Below are positions 1 through 9,529 of a stretch of DNA of 64,000 bases, one piece after another (positions within the stretch are counted from its first letter, which is position 1; every line of letters starts with the position of its first letter). The notes beneath the pieces are model-generated. The model made no database searches, was not told the origin of the DNA, and was given only the letters and a program-made list of their open reading frames with translations. The translations under genes were made by a program, and so were the position numbers. The stretch lies in NCBI GenBank assembly GCA_951799405.1, contig OX637334.1, positions 7,192,001-7,256,000 on the forward strand. The letters run 5' to 3'. The DNA is from Agapetus fuscipes (lineage: Eukaryota; Arthropoda; Insecta; Trichoptera; Glossosomatidae).

Positions 1-340
1 TTTTTGACCTTACTAATCTCCTTCGGTGCTGAGAGTGTTAGGCGCTTAATGGAGTTGGCGTCATCCATTCTAATTATGTGACCAGCCTACTGCAGGAAAC
101 CCTACTTTGATGGAATTGATCACATCGGGCCCTCTGAAGATGTTCTTTGTTGTATAGATGACTCTTATCATTTTTATCTCTCACTGCACCATAGATGGTT
201 CTGAGAAACCACCTTTCAAATGTTGCAATCAAGGTCTCAGTTTTTTTTATCATTACCCAGGTTTCAGCGCCGTAAGTCAGGACTGTACGGACAGAAAGGA
301 GGAAATTGATTAATAGCTTGTATAAATGCTGCATGTTTTG
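1..340 (-). mobile_element. RTE-like LINE fragment, 3' part of reverse transcriptase
   Basis: On the minus strand an 86-residue open stretch (334-74) contains LTYGAETW, the motif found near the C-terminus of many non-LTR reverse transcriptases, followed by a frame-broken stretch that reads like the FPAVGW..N tail of the same family. The related fragment at 10440-10560 (plus strand) covers the same area, with AGHV-type residues. No start, endonuclease or catalytic FADD is present, so this is a dead 5'-truncated copy. It ends a few bases before the splice acceptor of the glycerol kinase exon, so it sits in that gene's intron in antisense. Confidence 0.65.
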
Positions 341-347
341 CTTACAG

Positions 348-1514
348 AGTGGATGGTGGTGTGTCGCAGAATGACTTTGTGAGTCAGCTGATCAGCGACA
401 TGACAGGCCTGAGGATAGAGAGGACAGACTCCAAGGAGATCTCGGCTCTGGGCTGTGCCTATCTGGCTGGACTTTCGTGCGGTATGTATCCATCATAGCT
501 TCTGTTACCGTGTATCTATCGATAAATACAATAATTGATATTTAGTGGGCTATATAATTCAAGATACCAGGGCAATAACCACTAGATTACGCCAGTTGAT
601 AAAATAATGGTTGATTCAAATAAGTCACAAAATGTTAAATTTGAAATGATGCATGAGGTTTGGTTCTTAATGCCACAGCAAATAACTTAAATACTACCTT
701 AAGTCCCTGAAACATTCTTTTGCATTAAAAAGTGGGAGCTGGATTTGGAAATTTAAAAAAGGCAGTATAAGCCATTCATGATAAACGATAGTTTGTACCA
801 AAATATACTTACATGGTGCAGATGAGAGCATTGTCAGAGCTGCATAAAAAAGTTACTCAATTTTACTACAATGTTGCTCGATTATTGTACAATCATCTGA
901 CGTTTTCCTCTTTTTTCAGTTTGACCACAATGGCACTTAATGGCTTTTCTCTCCTTCATAAATAATGGATGTGATCCAAAACAGAATATGCCGTATATCC
1001 AATATCATGCGTTGCTTAGTCATATTTTAAATGTAGAGACGGATCAACACAGATCAAACTGAATGGAACTAATATTGCCATCATGTATATTGTCACTTTT
1101 GATTGTTCAATGTGATGTCAGCTGAATAATTAAAATTTAAGAAGTATTTTGTTGAAGAAAAACAAAATAAAACCCATCGATTTTATCAGTTTGAAAGTGG
1201 TAAAACTTATAACAGGGCCCTGAATTAGCTGTCATCTAAATTCCCTAATATCTGGAAACATCTATAAATAGTAAAATCTTTACAATTGACTTCCAGGTGT
1301 TTGGAGCTCAAAAGAAGAGATCTGCGCCCTCCACAAGGTCGTCGACATCTTCAAACCCCGCGAGTACGTCGGCCAGTCCTACATTGGCACCATGTCCCGC
1401 TGGCAGGATGCCGTGCAGCGCTTCACGGGCTGGTATCACAGCCCCGCTCAGCCCCCCAAGCGGGCGGGAAACTCAGTAGCCCCGCGCGGCCTTCCCAACG
1501 GCTACAGCACCTAG
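348..1514 (+). CDS. GK5: Glycerol kinase 5-like, last two coding exons (5' part outside window)
   Basis: FGGY-family carbohydrate kinase; glycerol kinases phosphorylate glycerol to glycerol-3-phosphate with ATP. Exon 348-481 follows the acceptor TTGCTTACAG and ends at G|GTATGT. It reads VDGGVSQNDFVSQLISDMTG, then ISALGCAYLAGLSCG, the conserved C-terminal ATP-binding block of the family; the DGGV.QNDF form and the LAGL..G.W..KEE spacing resemble GK5 more than classical GK. Exon 1297-1514 follows TTCCAG, keeps the phase (G|GT gives glycine) and carries KPREYVGQSYIGTMSRWQDA and AVQRFTGW, the usual terminal W..AV.R..GW motif. It then runs 26 non-conserved residues to TAG at 1512. The intron (482-1296) holds a dispersed repeat. 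See the alternative tail entry. GK5 rather than GK is a family inference. Confidence 0.85.
1072..1262 (+). repeat. Dispersed repeat E, copy 1 (in GK5 intron)
   Basis: About 190 bp shared with 20808-21000 (same strand) and 11545-11720 (opposite strand). Shared words include CACTTTTGATTGTTCAATG, a TTTAAGAAGTA block before a run of A, and a GCTGTCAT..AAATTC..TAATATC end. No coding potential or clear terminal repeat was seen; probably a short non-autonomous element. Confidence 0.6.
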
Positions 1515-1658
1515 TGACGGCACAACAGGGGCGCCAACAGAGAGCTGGCGGTCCTCTGCAAGATGGTGCAGACTGACAGGAGGATGCTCTGCAGCTTGGT
1601 GTGCGTCCTGGCGTTCGTGGTCATGTTCTTCTATCGCTCGGGACGGGATCACAGATGA
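1433..1658 (+). other. Possible alternative GK5 3' end: 96-bp optional intron and membrane-anchor tail
   Basis: After the TAG (1512) the sequence continues with TGA, then 46 open codons in the same frame to TGA at 1656. These encode a basic segment (MVQTDRR) followed by a hydrophobic run, LCSLVCVLAFVVMFFY, and a basic end (RSGRDHR): the layout of a tail anchor. Splicing from GT at 1433 to AG at 1527-1528 would remove both stops, keep the frame and even rebuild the conserved Trp of the FTGW motif (TG|G). The retained form gives a soluble C-terminus and the spliced form a membrane tail. Classical mammalian glycerol kinase has isoforms with and without a C-terminal anchor. The donor (CTG|GTATCA) is only fair. 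This is inference from frame and composition. Confidence 0.45.
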
Positions 1659-1991
1659 GACGTCTCAAAGAACATCCGGTTTTAAGCAATGTAAAACAAG
1701 CAAGCTTCTCGCTACGCTTTGAATGAAGGAGTTGTTGATGTTTTGCTGATGTAGAAAAGTGGGCATCTGAATATAAATCATGAATTTATTCTGGACAAGA
1801 CCTAATACATAAAAGTAATGCAAAATTTCTCCGCCTTTGAGTGATTTTGCGCTTCCTTTCGCCAAACTGCATTTGCAGCAGATTGGAAATAATCCTGTCT
1901 TTTGTTTACTTATTATACATTTTTTAATAATTTGTGAAGATGAATGCAATGAACCAATATATTTTGCCTGACGAGAAATAGTTTATTTTAT

Positions 1992-2125
1992 CGTCAGGGC
2001 GATAGCTTGGTTGGTAGAGAGCTTGCATTCCATGCCGAAAGCTCGGGTTTGAATCCCTCACCTCAGAAATGTCCTGTCAGAAATGATTTCCTGTTTCCGT
2101 GCTTATTTCAAACCCAAAATAAAAA
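1992..2125 (+). mobile_element. tRNA-derived SINE, family C
   Basis: The head is tRNA-like: an A-box-like TAGCTTGGTTGGTAGAG and a B-box-like GGGTTTGAATCCC at the normal spacing. A non-tRNA body follows, ending in AAACCCAAAATAAAAAG. The same body recurs antisense at 14455-14692, and as pieces at 28440-28500, 40130-40290 and 43060-43200. The head is degenerate and not a functional tRNA gene. Confidence 0.7.
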
Positions 2126-2192
2126 GATTTTTTATCCATTATGAGATTAAACCCCCAATCCAATAAACACTTTTATTGCCAAATTTAATCAT

Positions 2193-2300
2193 ATAGAATC
2201 AAAGGCAGCGATCTAGGATTTCTTTCAAGTACAAAATAAATGTATGGAAACACAGACAATCATTTCCATATACTTATCTCCTTGGATCCCTGTTAATTTA
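2193..2300 (+). repeat. MITE family I, partial copy
   Basis: Shares ATC.AAGGCAGCGATCTAGGATTT with 6455-6592 and 56320-56460. The two fuller copies have inverted ends (AAGAAC..AAAG..GCAATCTAGGAT against its reverse complement), so the family is a short terminal-inverted-repeat element of about 140 bp. The right end is lost here. Confidence 0.5.
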
Positions 2301-3147
2301 CACGCTTTACATTACATCCAAGTTGGATCCACTTATTTTCATTAGCTATTTTTTATGAGTTCAGTTATTGTAAAATAAAATAATGATAGTAAAACTGTAC
2401 CATCCATTAAATTACTTGTGTGAAGTAATTGATTCCTAATGTGTAGGTACAGATGTACCTTGTATTCTACATAGATTAATCTTCAAAAGATATTTATTAT
2501 TATCTAAAAAAAAAACAGGATGTCATTAATTTATGAGGCATTTATTTTGTAACCCTGCATATTTTAATTATCTAAAAATTTCAGGATGATTTGAATCGCC
2601 TGTTTCCAAAAAAAGTCATTATCTCCTCTTACTGTGAAAAATAGAGATAGCAGACTTTGGAAGCACACAATTCATTTATTTGATCACACTCGTTTGTCGC
2701 TAGGCAGCACCAATTTTGAAAGCAAGACCTAGTTGCTGTAAGACTAGATGACATTTTGTGACCATTCTTTTTGGTAAAGGCTGACAAACCCCCGTATTCA
2801 CGATCAAAACTGGCACTTCCTTAAGGGCAAACCAGCGCTTAGATTGGGGAAATTCATTTCAAGAATAATACTTAAGGTAAAATTAGCGCTTAAGCGCTCC
2901 AAAAACTAGCACTCAGGTAAGTAAGGTCGACACGTATATTAACCAACGCTTAAGCGCTGTCAAAATATTCCGTCATATTTCATTGTTATCACATTTTTTG
3001 TTTGATTGTGAATTTACATGAAAAAATGAATTCTTACTATAAACATGATTTTTACAAGTGTATTAACATTGTTTTGACGAGTTCATTTACATTGCTTGAC
3101 CATCAGAATTGGGTTTGTTCTCCGGTATGGTCTAGGACCATACTGCA

Positions 3148-3369
3148 ATGACAGATGAACTGTCAAAATATTCCGCCGCATTTCATCAGCACATTTTTTG
3201 TTTGGTTGACAATTATTTACATAAAATAATGAATTCTTTCGATACAGTTGACTTCAACGAGAATAATAACATTGTTTTGTTCAAAAATAGTGTCCCAAGA
3301 AAATATATCAGAGACTGTAAAGACCCATTTACGTATTACGAAGAGGAAGAATTTAGAAGACGTTTTTGA
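3148..3369 (+). pseudogene. HARBI1-like transposase, N-terminal fragment
   Basis: A 73-residue open frame. Its end, RKYIRDCKDPFTYYEEEEF followed by RRRF, matches the N-terminal signature of Harbinger nucleases (R.Y.RDR.NP...Y...EF..RFR). It stops at TGA directly after RRRF and no DDE nuclease domain follows, so it cannot act as a transposase. Lies inside intact TIRs. Confidence 0.7.
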
Positions 3370-3409
3370 TTGAAAAAACGCGTCGTTCTGTATACAGTTT
3401 TGCCGTTGC

Positions 3410-3523
3410 TCATTGAGGGTTGCAAAGCCAACGATTTCTTCGATCTGTTATTTTATCTTCTATTACAGGTTTTTCTTTAATCAGAGCCACCAGCAGCTCC
3501 TTTTCCGCTGGAGAAAACAACAT
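3410..3523 (-). pseudogene. Myb/SANT-like DNA-binding fragment of the Harbinger element
   Basis: A 37-codon antisense frame starting at ATG 3523 and reading FSPAEKELLVALIKEKPVIE, the start of the Myb/SANT-like domain (F...E...L..L....IE.K.TD) carried by the accessory protein of Harbinger elements. It ends at TGA (3410) before the domain is complete. Opposite strand to the HARBI1 fragment, as in complete elements where the two genes diverge or converge. Confidence 0.55.
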
Positions 3524-4556
3524 ATTTTTGGCGCTGAAATCGATCAAAACACTTTACATTGGATATTACATAAATGTATTTTTAAAAACTAATAGAAATT
3601 GTAAACAAACAAATTCGTACTTACGGTTTACTTAAAGTAGTAATTGCGTTATACGTACTTATTTGTTGTCAAGTTTTATGCAAAGTTGATATGACATTGA
3701 AATTTGAAAGAGGCGGCAATGATAAGAGTGAAGTACGCCGAATATCGGTCGGAAGGTACTGACCAATTACAGAGCTGGGTTTTTTCGAGAGCCAATGACA
3801 AACCCGTACGTCTCCTGGGGGTTGGGCACTACGCTGATTACTGCTTGAGTGTTCTTTGTGAAACAAAACGCTCCAGAATGTCGACCCTTGAGTAAGTGTA
3901 GCGCTTGAGTAAGGCACTTAAATCAGTTTTGATCGTGAATACGGGGGAAAGTTTACAACCAAGTAAAGAGTTTTGCAACAAAAGTTTTGTACCCCTATTT
4001 GTTTAATTTACTAGACAACGGTATATCATCTCTATAGGGGGTATTTATTAGGAGTAAGTAAGAAATTATTTCTTATAATATTAACATTTTAATATTATAA
4101 AGTATATCATATTGATAATTAAACATAGATTGAAGTTACTGTGATGATATCCACATTTGAATTATTGTTACCAAACTCTAACGATGAAAGCATGGACATT
4201 GTTTGATAAAATGTAATGCAATCCCATTTCAAAATTAGTTACCACTTCCATTTTATTGTGTTCTTTTTGACGGCGGAGGCATCTATGATATGAATTATTT
4301 AACTAATTTAGCTAAGACTCAAACCATAAGTTTAATTAAATTTATTTATATGGGGCCAGTATTACAATAAAATAATTACACATAATTGAATTTAAGCGTT
4401 ATCTTGATGCTTAGGAATTTTCATAATACTGGCCCTCAGAGGCGGCTCCTCAATAAAAATGTTGGCAGTTCATAATTTTCGCAATTTCATTTTTTCTTGT
4501 ATTTTTTTTGCTTTGAATGGAAATTGCAAGAAATACGTACCTAAATATTTATTGTT

Positions 4557-4720
4557 TTATTTAGTAATTAAAAAAACTGTTTTATTTTCACTTTTTATTA
4601 TTATTTTTTTAAAGGACACAAATGTTTTCGACTACACAGTAGTCATCATCAGGTCTGTGTTCTTTAAAAAAATATTAATAAAAAGTGAAAATAAAACAGT
4701 TTTTTTAATAACTAAATAAA
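4557..4720 (-). repeat. Foldback insert with a hammerhead-ribozyme-like core
   Basis: Two nearly complementary arms of about 64 bp (4557-4620 and 4656-4720) surround a short centre. On the minus strand the centre, 4652-4626, reads CTGATGA, T, then a GACTAC-TGT-GTAGTC hairpin, then GAAA. That is hammerhead box 1 (CUGANGA), stem II and box 2 (GAAA), with one extra U before stem II compared with the consensus. The arms next to the core (AAAG.ACAC with GTGTCCTTT) could form stem I. Self-cleavage is untested. Confidence 0.5.
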
Positions 4721-4772
4721 GATGAATTTTCACAGTGTTAATACACCAACCATCCAAAATATATTGTTTTAT

Positions 4773-5135
4773 TTACTTATACACGAGTAGGTAAGTACCT
4801 ACACCCGTTTTGGTGCATAACAAATAAGCGTATTTTAATCTCGTACTTACAGTTACATATTTGAAATGGAAATCCATCCGTCGCTCCTTCGCTTGAGCGA
4901 AAGCCTCAATCAAAGCCAAATCAGCACAAAATTTTACACAATCAATTATTCTAGATATAATTATTAATCTGTTTGAACGCACTTCGTCATTGAACTTTTT
5001 ACTTGATTGTCTATAATTAACATCAAGCATTTGTCGAAGTTCTGTTCGGCCTAATAAATTGAAATGCATTACAAGCTCAACTTGAGTTTGCGAAAGTGCA
5101 TGCTGTTTAACTTTTATCTTTTTCACCATCTTCAC
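4773..5135 (-). pseudogene. hAT transposase fragment (ZMYM1/DUF4371-like)
   Basis: A 120-residue antisense frame. Residues about 27-80 (FNLLGRTELRQMLD, then a stretch ending NDEVRSNRLIIISRIIDCVK) resemble the conserved segment 'G...I...L......I..HNE.V..NR.I..RLID.V.FL' of the DUF4371 domain in ZMYM1-like hAT transposases. The usual continuation (LAF.GH) is replaced by unrelated sequence, and no catalytic domain or hAT dimerisation domain follows. The match is by eye. Confidence 0.45.
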
Positions 5136-5837
5136 ACACTTGCGATGCTTTCAAATAATGTTTTTTTTCAAATACTATTCAACTATTTTTTTTATAATGT
5201 CCACGTTTACTTTATTATTAAAATTTATCGTCAGGAAATTAGTAAAAAACAAAATTGTAAGTTGTTTCACGATAAATTAGAAAATAATGGAAAAAATCTT
5301 CACGTTCGATGAAAAAACATCCAGCAACTGTTTATTTTAACGTCAACTGATGACGGAATGGAGGTCAACTAAATTCGAGTTACTGGCTTATATTATTTGT
5401 AATCAATATCCTACAAGGATTTCATTGTTTTCGAATATCTACGCACGAATAATTATAATATGCCGGCAATGCACGCATCTGTCTTTGTCGTACGCACTAA
5501 AAAGCCTATAATGTATCCGCTCTCTCCCTCCATACACGGTTTCTAACCGATCTCAGAAAATGTATGGGAATAATCCATTAAAATCTGTTCACTTGGACAA
5601 ATGCACGAGGAGTATAACTAAACAATAATATTATGTATTATGGACGGCGGGTTTGTACTAGCGCTCCATATAATTATGATTTTTTACTTCAGCGACCATT
5701 CAAAACATCTGCCACACAATATACTTTTATATTTTAAAGTTGATACAATTATTTTATTAAAATTATTACAAAATCTAGGCAGTGCACTGCCCCGTTGAAC
5801 TGTATTAGGGAACCGCCTCTGCTGGCCCTAGAGATAA

Positions 5838-6454
5838 AATGTTATATCGATTAACTTTAGATTTTAAACTGGTATTTTAAAAATTATGTTTTGTTATTGT
5901 ATCAATTAAGTAAACCTTGCTTTATATTTTTTTACTAAATGGAGTCTGCACATGTAAATTGGGTAAAAATTGTGTCTCACTTATCCGGGTTGCTAGGGAC
6001 TTGTGATTGCTTGAATGATTGCTGAGAACCGTAGTTCAGAATCTGACCACCATCGTTCAGGCGCTGTCATCCATAAAAAATCAAAATAAACTGTAATAAC
6101 ACTAGAGACAACACAAACAGTTATACATCAATATATTATTTAGGTAGATTAAAGAGACAATAAAGAGCAACATACTCTATTTATCACATCTGCCATTGGA
6201 TGTCACTGTACCTATGTATATTTAACGATGCTGTTAAATAAAATAAAATCTGATTACCCGGAATATATATATTTTTTATTATGCATGACAACTTGTGGCG
6301 TCATCAAGCCAACGTAAGTTTTGATTGCGTAGACTCCATTAAAAATACTTAATTCTTCTACCAATATTTTTATTGCTCATCTTAAAAATATGTTGTCTTC
6401 CCATTCTAGTCATCAAAATACAACTTTATCTTCCATCTAATACAAATAATGAGA
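5838..6454. other. No recognisable gene
   Basis: AT-rich sequence with no long frame, no clear splice-bounded exon and no terminal repeats that I could pair. Confidence 0.5.
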
Positions 6455-6592
6455 TTTATAAAGAACCAAAGGCAGCAATCTAGAATGTTTTTTTAAAAAT
6501 GGGCTAAATACATGAAAACGCAAGAAATCATTTTCTTATGGTTCCCAAATATTTCCCATTTTCAGAAAATCCAAGATTGCTATTTTTACTTC
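6455..6592. repeat. MITE family I, copy 2
   Basis: Left end AAAGAACCAAAGGCAGCAAT; right end AAAATCCAAGATTGCTATTT. The ends are imperfect inverted repeats of each other and match the 56320-56460 copy. Confidence 0.55.
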
Positions 6593-7753
6593 GAAATGGC
6601 TAGTAAGAAAAAGTTTTATACTGAATTTGCATGAAAGAATTGAAGAAGTTCCCTTGGTTTTGTGTCAAATTGATTATAGAAAAGACTGAATGAAGAAAGT
6701 GCGACCATCCAAGAGAGAAATTGTATTAAGTGCTTAGAGGATTGGTTGTGATATGCTCAATTATGTAGGAAGGCAAGAAATCATCCATTTTTTTTGTCAA
6801 ATCCTAGCTTATAATATTTAAAAAAAATCATCATTTTAAAGTCAACCTATTGTAATCTAAAAAATGCTTAAAATTAACTTCCAAAGTTCCTTTGTTTAAT
6901 GAGACATACAAGTACTCCCAGTGTAAATAAAAACCAGTACTCTCACATGTCGCGGGGAGTTAAAATTATGTTTATGGAAGTCTGCGTTGGTATTTCAGCT
7001 CACTGGAGGTGCTGTTGAATCTTATATGAATGTTTGAACGGTCTTAATATTTCCGGATCTTTATGAACCCTAAAAATCCTGGAAAGTTCAAAAGGAATGA
7101 AAAAATATTTTTGTAAAGTAAAAGATCCATGATTTGAAAAATATTTGAGATTATTTTATCTTATGTATATTTTTGTGTGTGTGTACAAATTGATTTTGTT
7201 AATGTAATATTCTGCTTGCATATACACCAACAGTGTTGTACAGAGCATTTTTATTTAAGTATTTCTATTACAAAACATCGCTTAAATTCCCCACCATCTC
7301 GTAAATAGGAAAATACCTAATGAGTGATTTCTTTTCATACATTTTTTTCTATTTAGACTAGGGCGGGGAGTTTATAAAAAGTTTTAAACTTCCGTGAAGT
7401 ATAAATGATCTTGAGGATAAAATGTATGGAGAAAAATGTGTCTTCGAATAAACATTTTAAATTAGCCAAGGGATCTTAACCTTAAAAATGTCTCTGTATA
7501 CTCAACACATTGCCAAATATTCATAGGTATTTGTTGTCATTGAAATATTATTTTATATGTAAGGAAATAAATATATTTTTAGGACTTTTTTAAGTACCTA
7601 CCTATCATAGGAATTTATCCATTATTGAATCCGTAGGAACGGTATTTTAGAGAGCCCTGAAATTTTATTTCTTACATTAAAAATATTAAGGAATAAGCTT
7701 TCTGCACCTATGTACATACTTCTGCCCAGAAAATTATAATCCATTTTTCTTCC
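6593..7753. other. No recognisable gene
   Basis: AT-rich. Several short words recur (ATTTATTTCTTAC, AAAGTTTTA), but no coding exon, SINE head or paired terminal repeat was found. Confidence 0.5.
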
Positions 7754-8076
7754 TTATTTTATGAAAAAACGTTTTCGGAGATCATTCTCCATCTTCAGTT
7801 TCTTATATACTAAACTTAAAACTAATAACAAGACATGCAATTTATGTGGGAGGGGGCGGGGCTAAAATTGAAAGGAGGGGTGAAGATATGGGCGGGATCT
7901 GGACGTTAATTAGATTATTTTTATTAATTTTAAAATATGAATTTATTTCTAGTGTTTCTCAATTTTAGCCCCGCCCCCTCCCACATAAATTGCATGTCTT
8001 GTTATTAGTTTTAAGTTTAGTATATAAGAAACTGAAGATGGAGAATGATCTCCGAAAACGTTTTTTCATAAAATAA
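7754..8076. repeat. Perfect 118-bp inverted repeat with two hammerhead-like cores
   Basis: Arms 7754-7871 and 7959-8076 appear identical in inverted orientation, separated by 87 bp. Each arm holds CTGAAGA, T, a GGAGA-ATGA-TCTCC hairpin and GAAA: on the plus strand at 8032-8057 and on the minus strand at 7798-7773. This fits the hammerhead catalytic boxes CUGANGA and GAAA around stem II, with one extra U. The following AACGTT could give the short palindromic stem III, and GTATATAAGAAA with TTTC...AAATAC could pair as stem I. Such ribozymes are known from Penelope-like retroelements and retrozymes; no reverse transcriptase is seen beside this one. Confidence 0.6.
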
Positions 8077-8204
8077 ATACTCATAGTGGATTAAAACAAA
8101 GTTTTTTCATTGAAGTGTTCTAAAAATTATTTATTAATATTTTTTGAATCAAATATTTAAAATGGAATTCCACAATGTTTCACCAAAACAATTTGAAAAG
8201 TTTC

Positions 8205-8535
8205 TTCCTTAGCCTGAACTGAACATACACCTCCTCCAATTTTCTCCATGCCTTTCTATCGGCTACTGTATTCAGCCATCCCCAGTCCACAGTTCCTTTG
8301 ATGTCGTCTAGTCACCTCAGTTGGGGTCTCCCTAGTCACCGCCAGTGGACGTGACCTTCCCAGCGCCACTTTCAGCAGGCCATGCGCTGTATGAAATCGG
8401 TGACCCAGTGTGTGTGTGTGTGTGGATCTCCTGGTTGGGAACCCTATTTCTAATGCTGGGTCCAAGCATCTTCCCTTCAATGAGTCTTTGGCATGACCTC
8501 AGTTTGTGTACAATCCCGAGGTTGACAAATTCTAG
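8205..8535 (-). mobile_element. LINE 3' fragment (RTE-like)
   Basis: On the minus strand, 8310-8210 reads WLNTVADRKAWRKLEEVYVQ, the W...V.DR..WR...EAY terminus of many non-LTR ORF2 proteins; the rest is frame-broken. A short (TG)n run lies at 8407-8422. Truncated and inactive. Confidence 0.55.
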
Positions 8536-8639
8536 AACATTTTGAATAAAAACATGGTTTGGAATAACATAAACGAAGTGGGCTTTTGGGATCTGCTGCC
8601 GTAGTCTATTGGAGCGGTAGCTTCAGGTTGTTTCGCCCA

Positions 8640-8850
8640 TAGATAGATAAGACAAAATTTGTATAGCGCCTTTTATGACAGTGTGTCACTACAAAGGCGC
8701 TTGTCCGTATGATTGGACGAAGAGGTGAGTCTTGAGACCTCTTTCAAATGGTTTCTCCATATCCAGTTTCCTCAGTGAGGCGGGAATAGCGTTCCAAGTC
8801 ATTGGAGCGGCTGCCTTGAATGCTCTGTCTCCTAAAACAGTGCGCAATAG
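8640..8850 (-). mobile_element. LINE 3' fragment (CR1/L2-like C-terminus)
   Basis: The minus strand reads RTVLGDRAFKAAAPMTWNAI, then PASLRKLDMEKPFERGLKTH and LF. This is the GDRAF..AAP..WN.LP..LR......F...LKTHLF end found in CR1/L2-type non-LTR elements, followed by the 3' UTR phrase AAAGGCGCTATACAAATTTT. Only the last about 60 codons remain. Confidence 0.7.
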
Positions 8851-9065
8851 GCTTCTTCAACATGAAGATGATGTTAGAAATTTAGGAGTTTACTATAAGA
8901 ATGACAAATAAGGTTATTTAAATGTGAGTTGTATGAAAAATCAGGGAAAACAAATCAATACCTTTGTGAAACTGTGGGAAATACAAATAATTCATCGTTG
9001 ATTCATAAGCTTCCTGGTATTTTGTTCAACTCACAATTCCTTTTATGTAGACTGCATCCCTGTAG

Positions 9066-9269
9066 TCTATGTATGGATCTGTGCTATCGACCATCAATCA
9101 AAATAAAAGAAAGAGACGGAGCATCAGATCTGTCAGACAAAAAATGTTATTGTATGTATATATGTCACTGAATCACTGGGTACTTGATGCTGAAGATCCT
9201 GACCCGTCTGAACCAGGCATGAGGGCTCTCTATGATATTGACTCTGACCCTTCATTGAATAATTTGTAA
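9066..9269 (+). CDS. Candidate terminal exon, unidentified
   Basis: An open frame ends with an acidic, low-complexity-free tail (WVLDAEDPDPSEPGMRALYD, then IDSDPSLNNL and stop at 9269) that looks more protein-like than its surroundings. Possible acceptors are TTTTATGTAG (ending 9049) and CCCTGTAG (about 9065). AATAAA occurs at 9384, 115 bp after the stop. No upstream partner exon was found and no family is recognised. It may be chance or a transposon tail. Confidence 0.2.
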   Translation, partial: SMYGSVLSTINQNKRKRRSIRSVRQKMLLYVYMSLNHWVLDAEDPDPSEPGMRALYDIDSDPSLNNL

Positions 9270-9529
9270 GGTTTAAAATATAAACAATTAGTACTGAAGA
9301 TGATTCAAATGAGAAATATATTTTGCCTGTACAAAGTGTATAAACGTAGACGTGTATAGAATATAACATTTTTTATAAGAAAATGAATAAACAACTATGG
9401 AATTGGAAAAACACTGTTTTATTTAAAAACTTCAATTGTTTTGTTATAGGTACTTAGCATCGATATAAATAATATACATATTTTATTTAGATCAATGGTA
9501 CTTAGATATAGATATTACGTTATTTACTA

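Larger units (their letters stand above)
2789..3947 (+). mobile_element. PIF/Harbinger DNA transposon relic, 1159 bp
   Basis: Perfect 24-bp terminal inverted repeats: CCCCCGTATTCACGATCAAA at the left (2789) and its complement ending at 3947, flanked by AAA on both sides as a 3-bp target duplication. Subterminal palindromes of the AGCGCTTAAGCGCT type recur at 2888, 2948 and near the right end. Inside are remnants of both proteins typical of the superfamily, a HARBI1-type nuclease N-terminus on the plus strand and a Myb/SANT-like fragment on the minus strand. The nuclease core is missing, so this copy is non-autonomous. Confidence 0.85.
2690..3990 (-). mobile_element. SINE family D copy split by a Harbinger element
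   Basis: 2690-2788 (reading GCAAGACCTAGTTGCTGTAA) and 3948-3990 (AAAGTTTACAACCAAGTAAAG) are the two sides of one antisense SINE D body. The interruption is the 2789-3947 Harbinger element. SINE D in full is seen at 42205-42515. Confidence 0.6.
4437..5821 (-). mobile_element. hAT-like DNA transposon relic, 1385 bp
   Basis: Imperfect TIRs: CAGAGGCGGCTCCTCAATA at 4437 and the complement of CAGAGGCGGTTCCCTAATAC ending at 5821. An exact 8-bp target duplication, CTGGCCCT, lies at 4429-4436 and 5822-5829, diagnostic of the hAT group. It encodes an antisense transposase fragment (5135-4773) and carries an internal inverted repeat with a hammerhead-like core (4557-4720). Confidence 0.85.
4352..5837. 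repeat. Small MITE with GGGCCAGTATTA ends, split by a hAT element
   Basis: 4352-4436 begins GGGCCAGTATTAC and ends ATAATACTGGCCCT, giving inverted ends about 85 bp apart. The hAT element 4437-5821 inserted in the final CTGGCCCT and duplicated it; the sequence resumes at 5822 with CTGGCCCTAGAG. The superfamily of the small MITE is not determined. Confidence 0.55.

Noticed and set aside
1512..1517. Stop-codon readthrough as the route to the GK5 tail
   Set aside because: Two consecutive stops (TAG TGA) make readthrough unlikely; optional splicing is simpler.
1476..1544. Alternative 69-bp intron in GK5 (GTAGCC to AACAGAGAG)
   Set aside because: Keeps frame, but the acceptor lacks a pyrimidine tract; the 1433-1528 choice is better and restores the conserved Trp.
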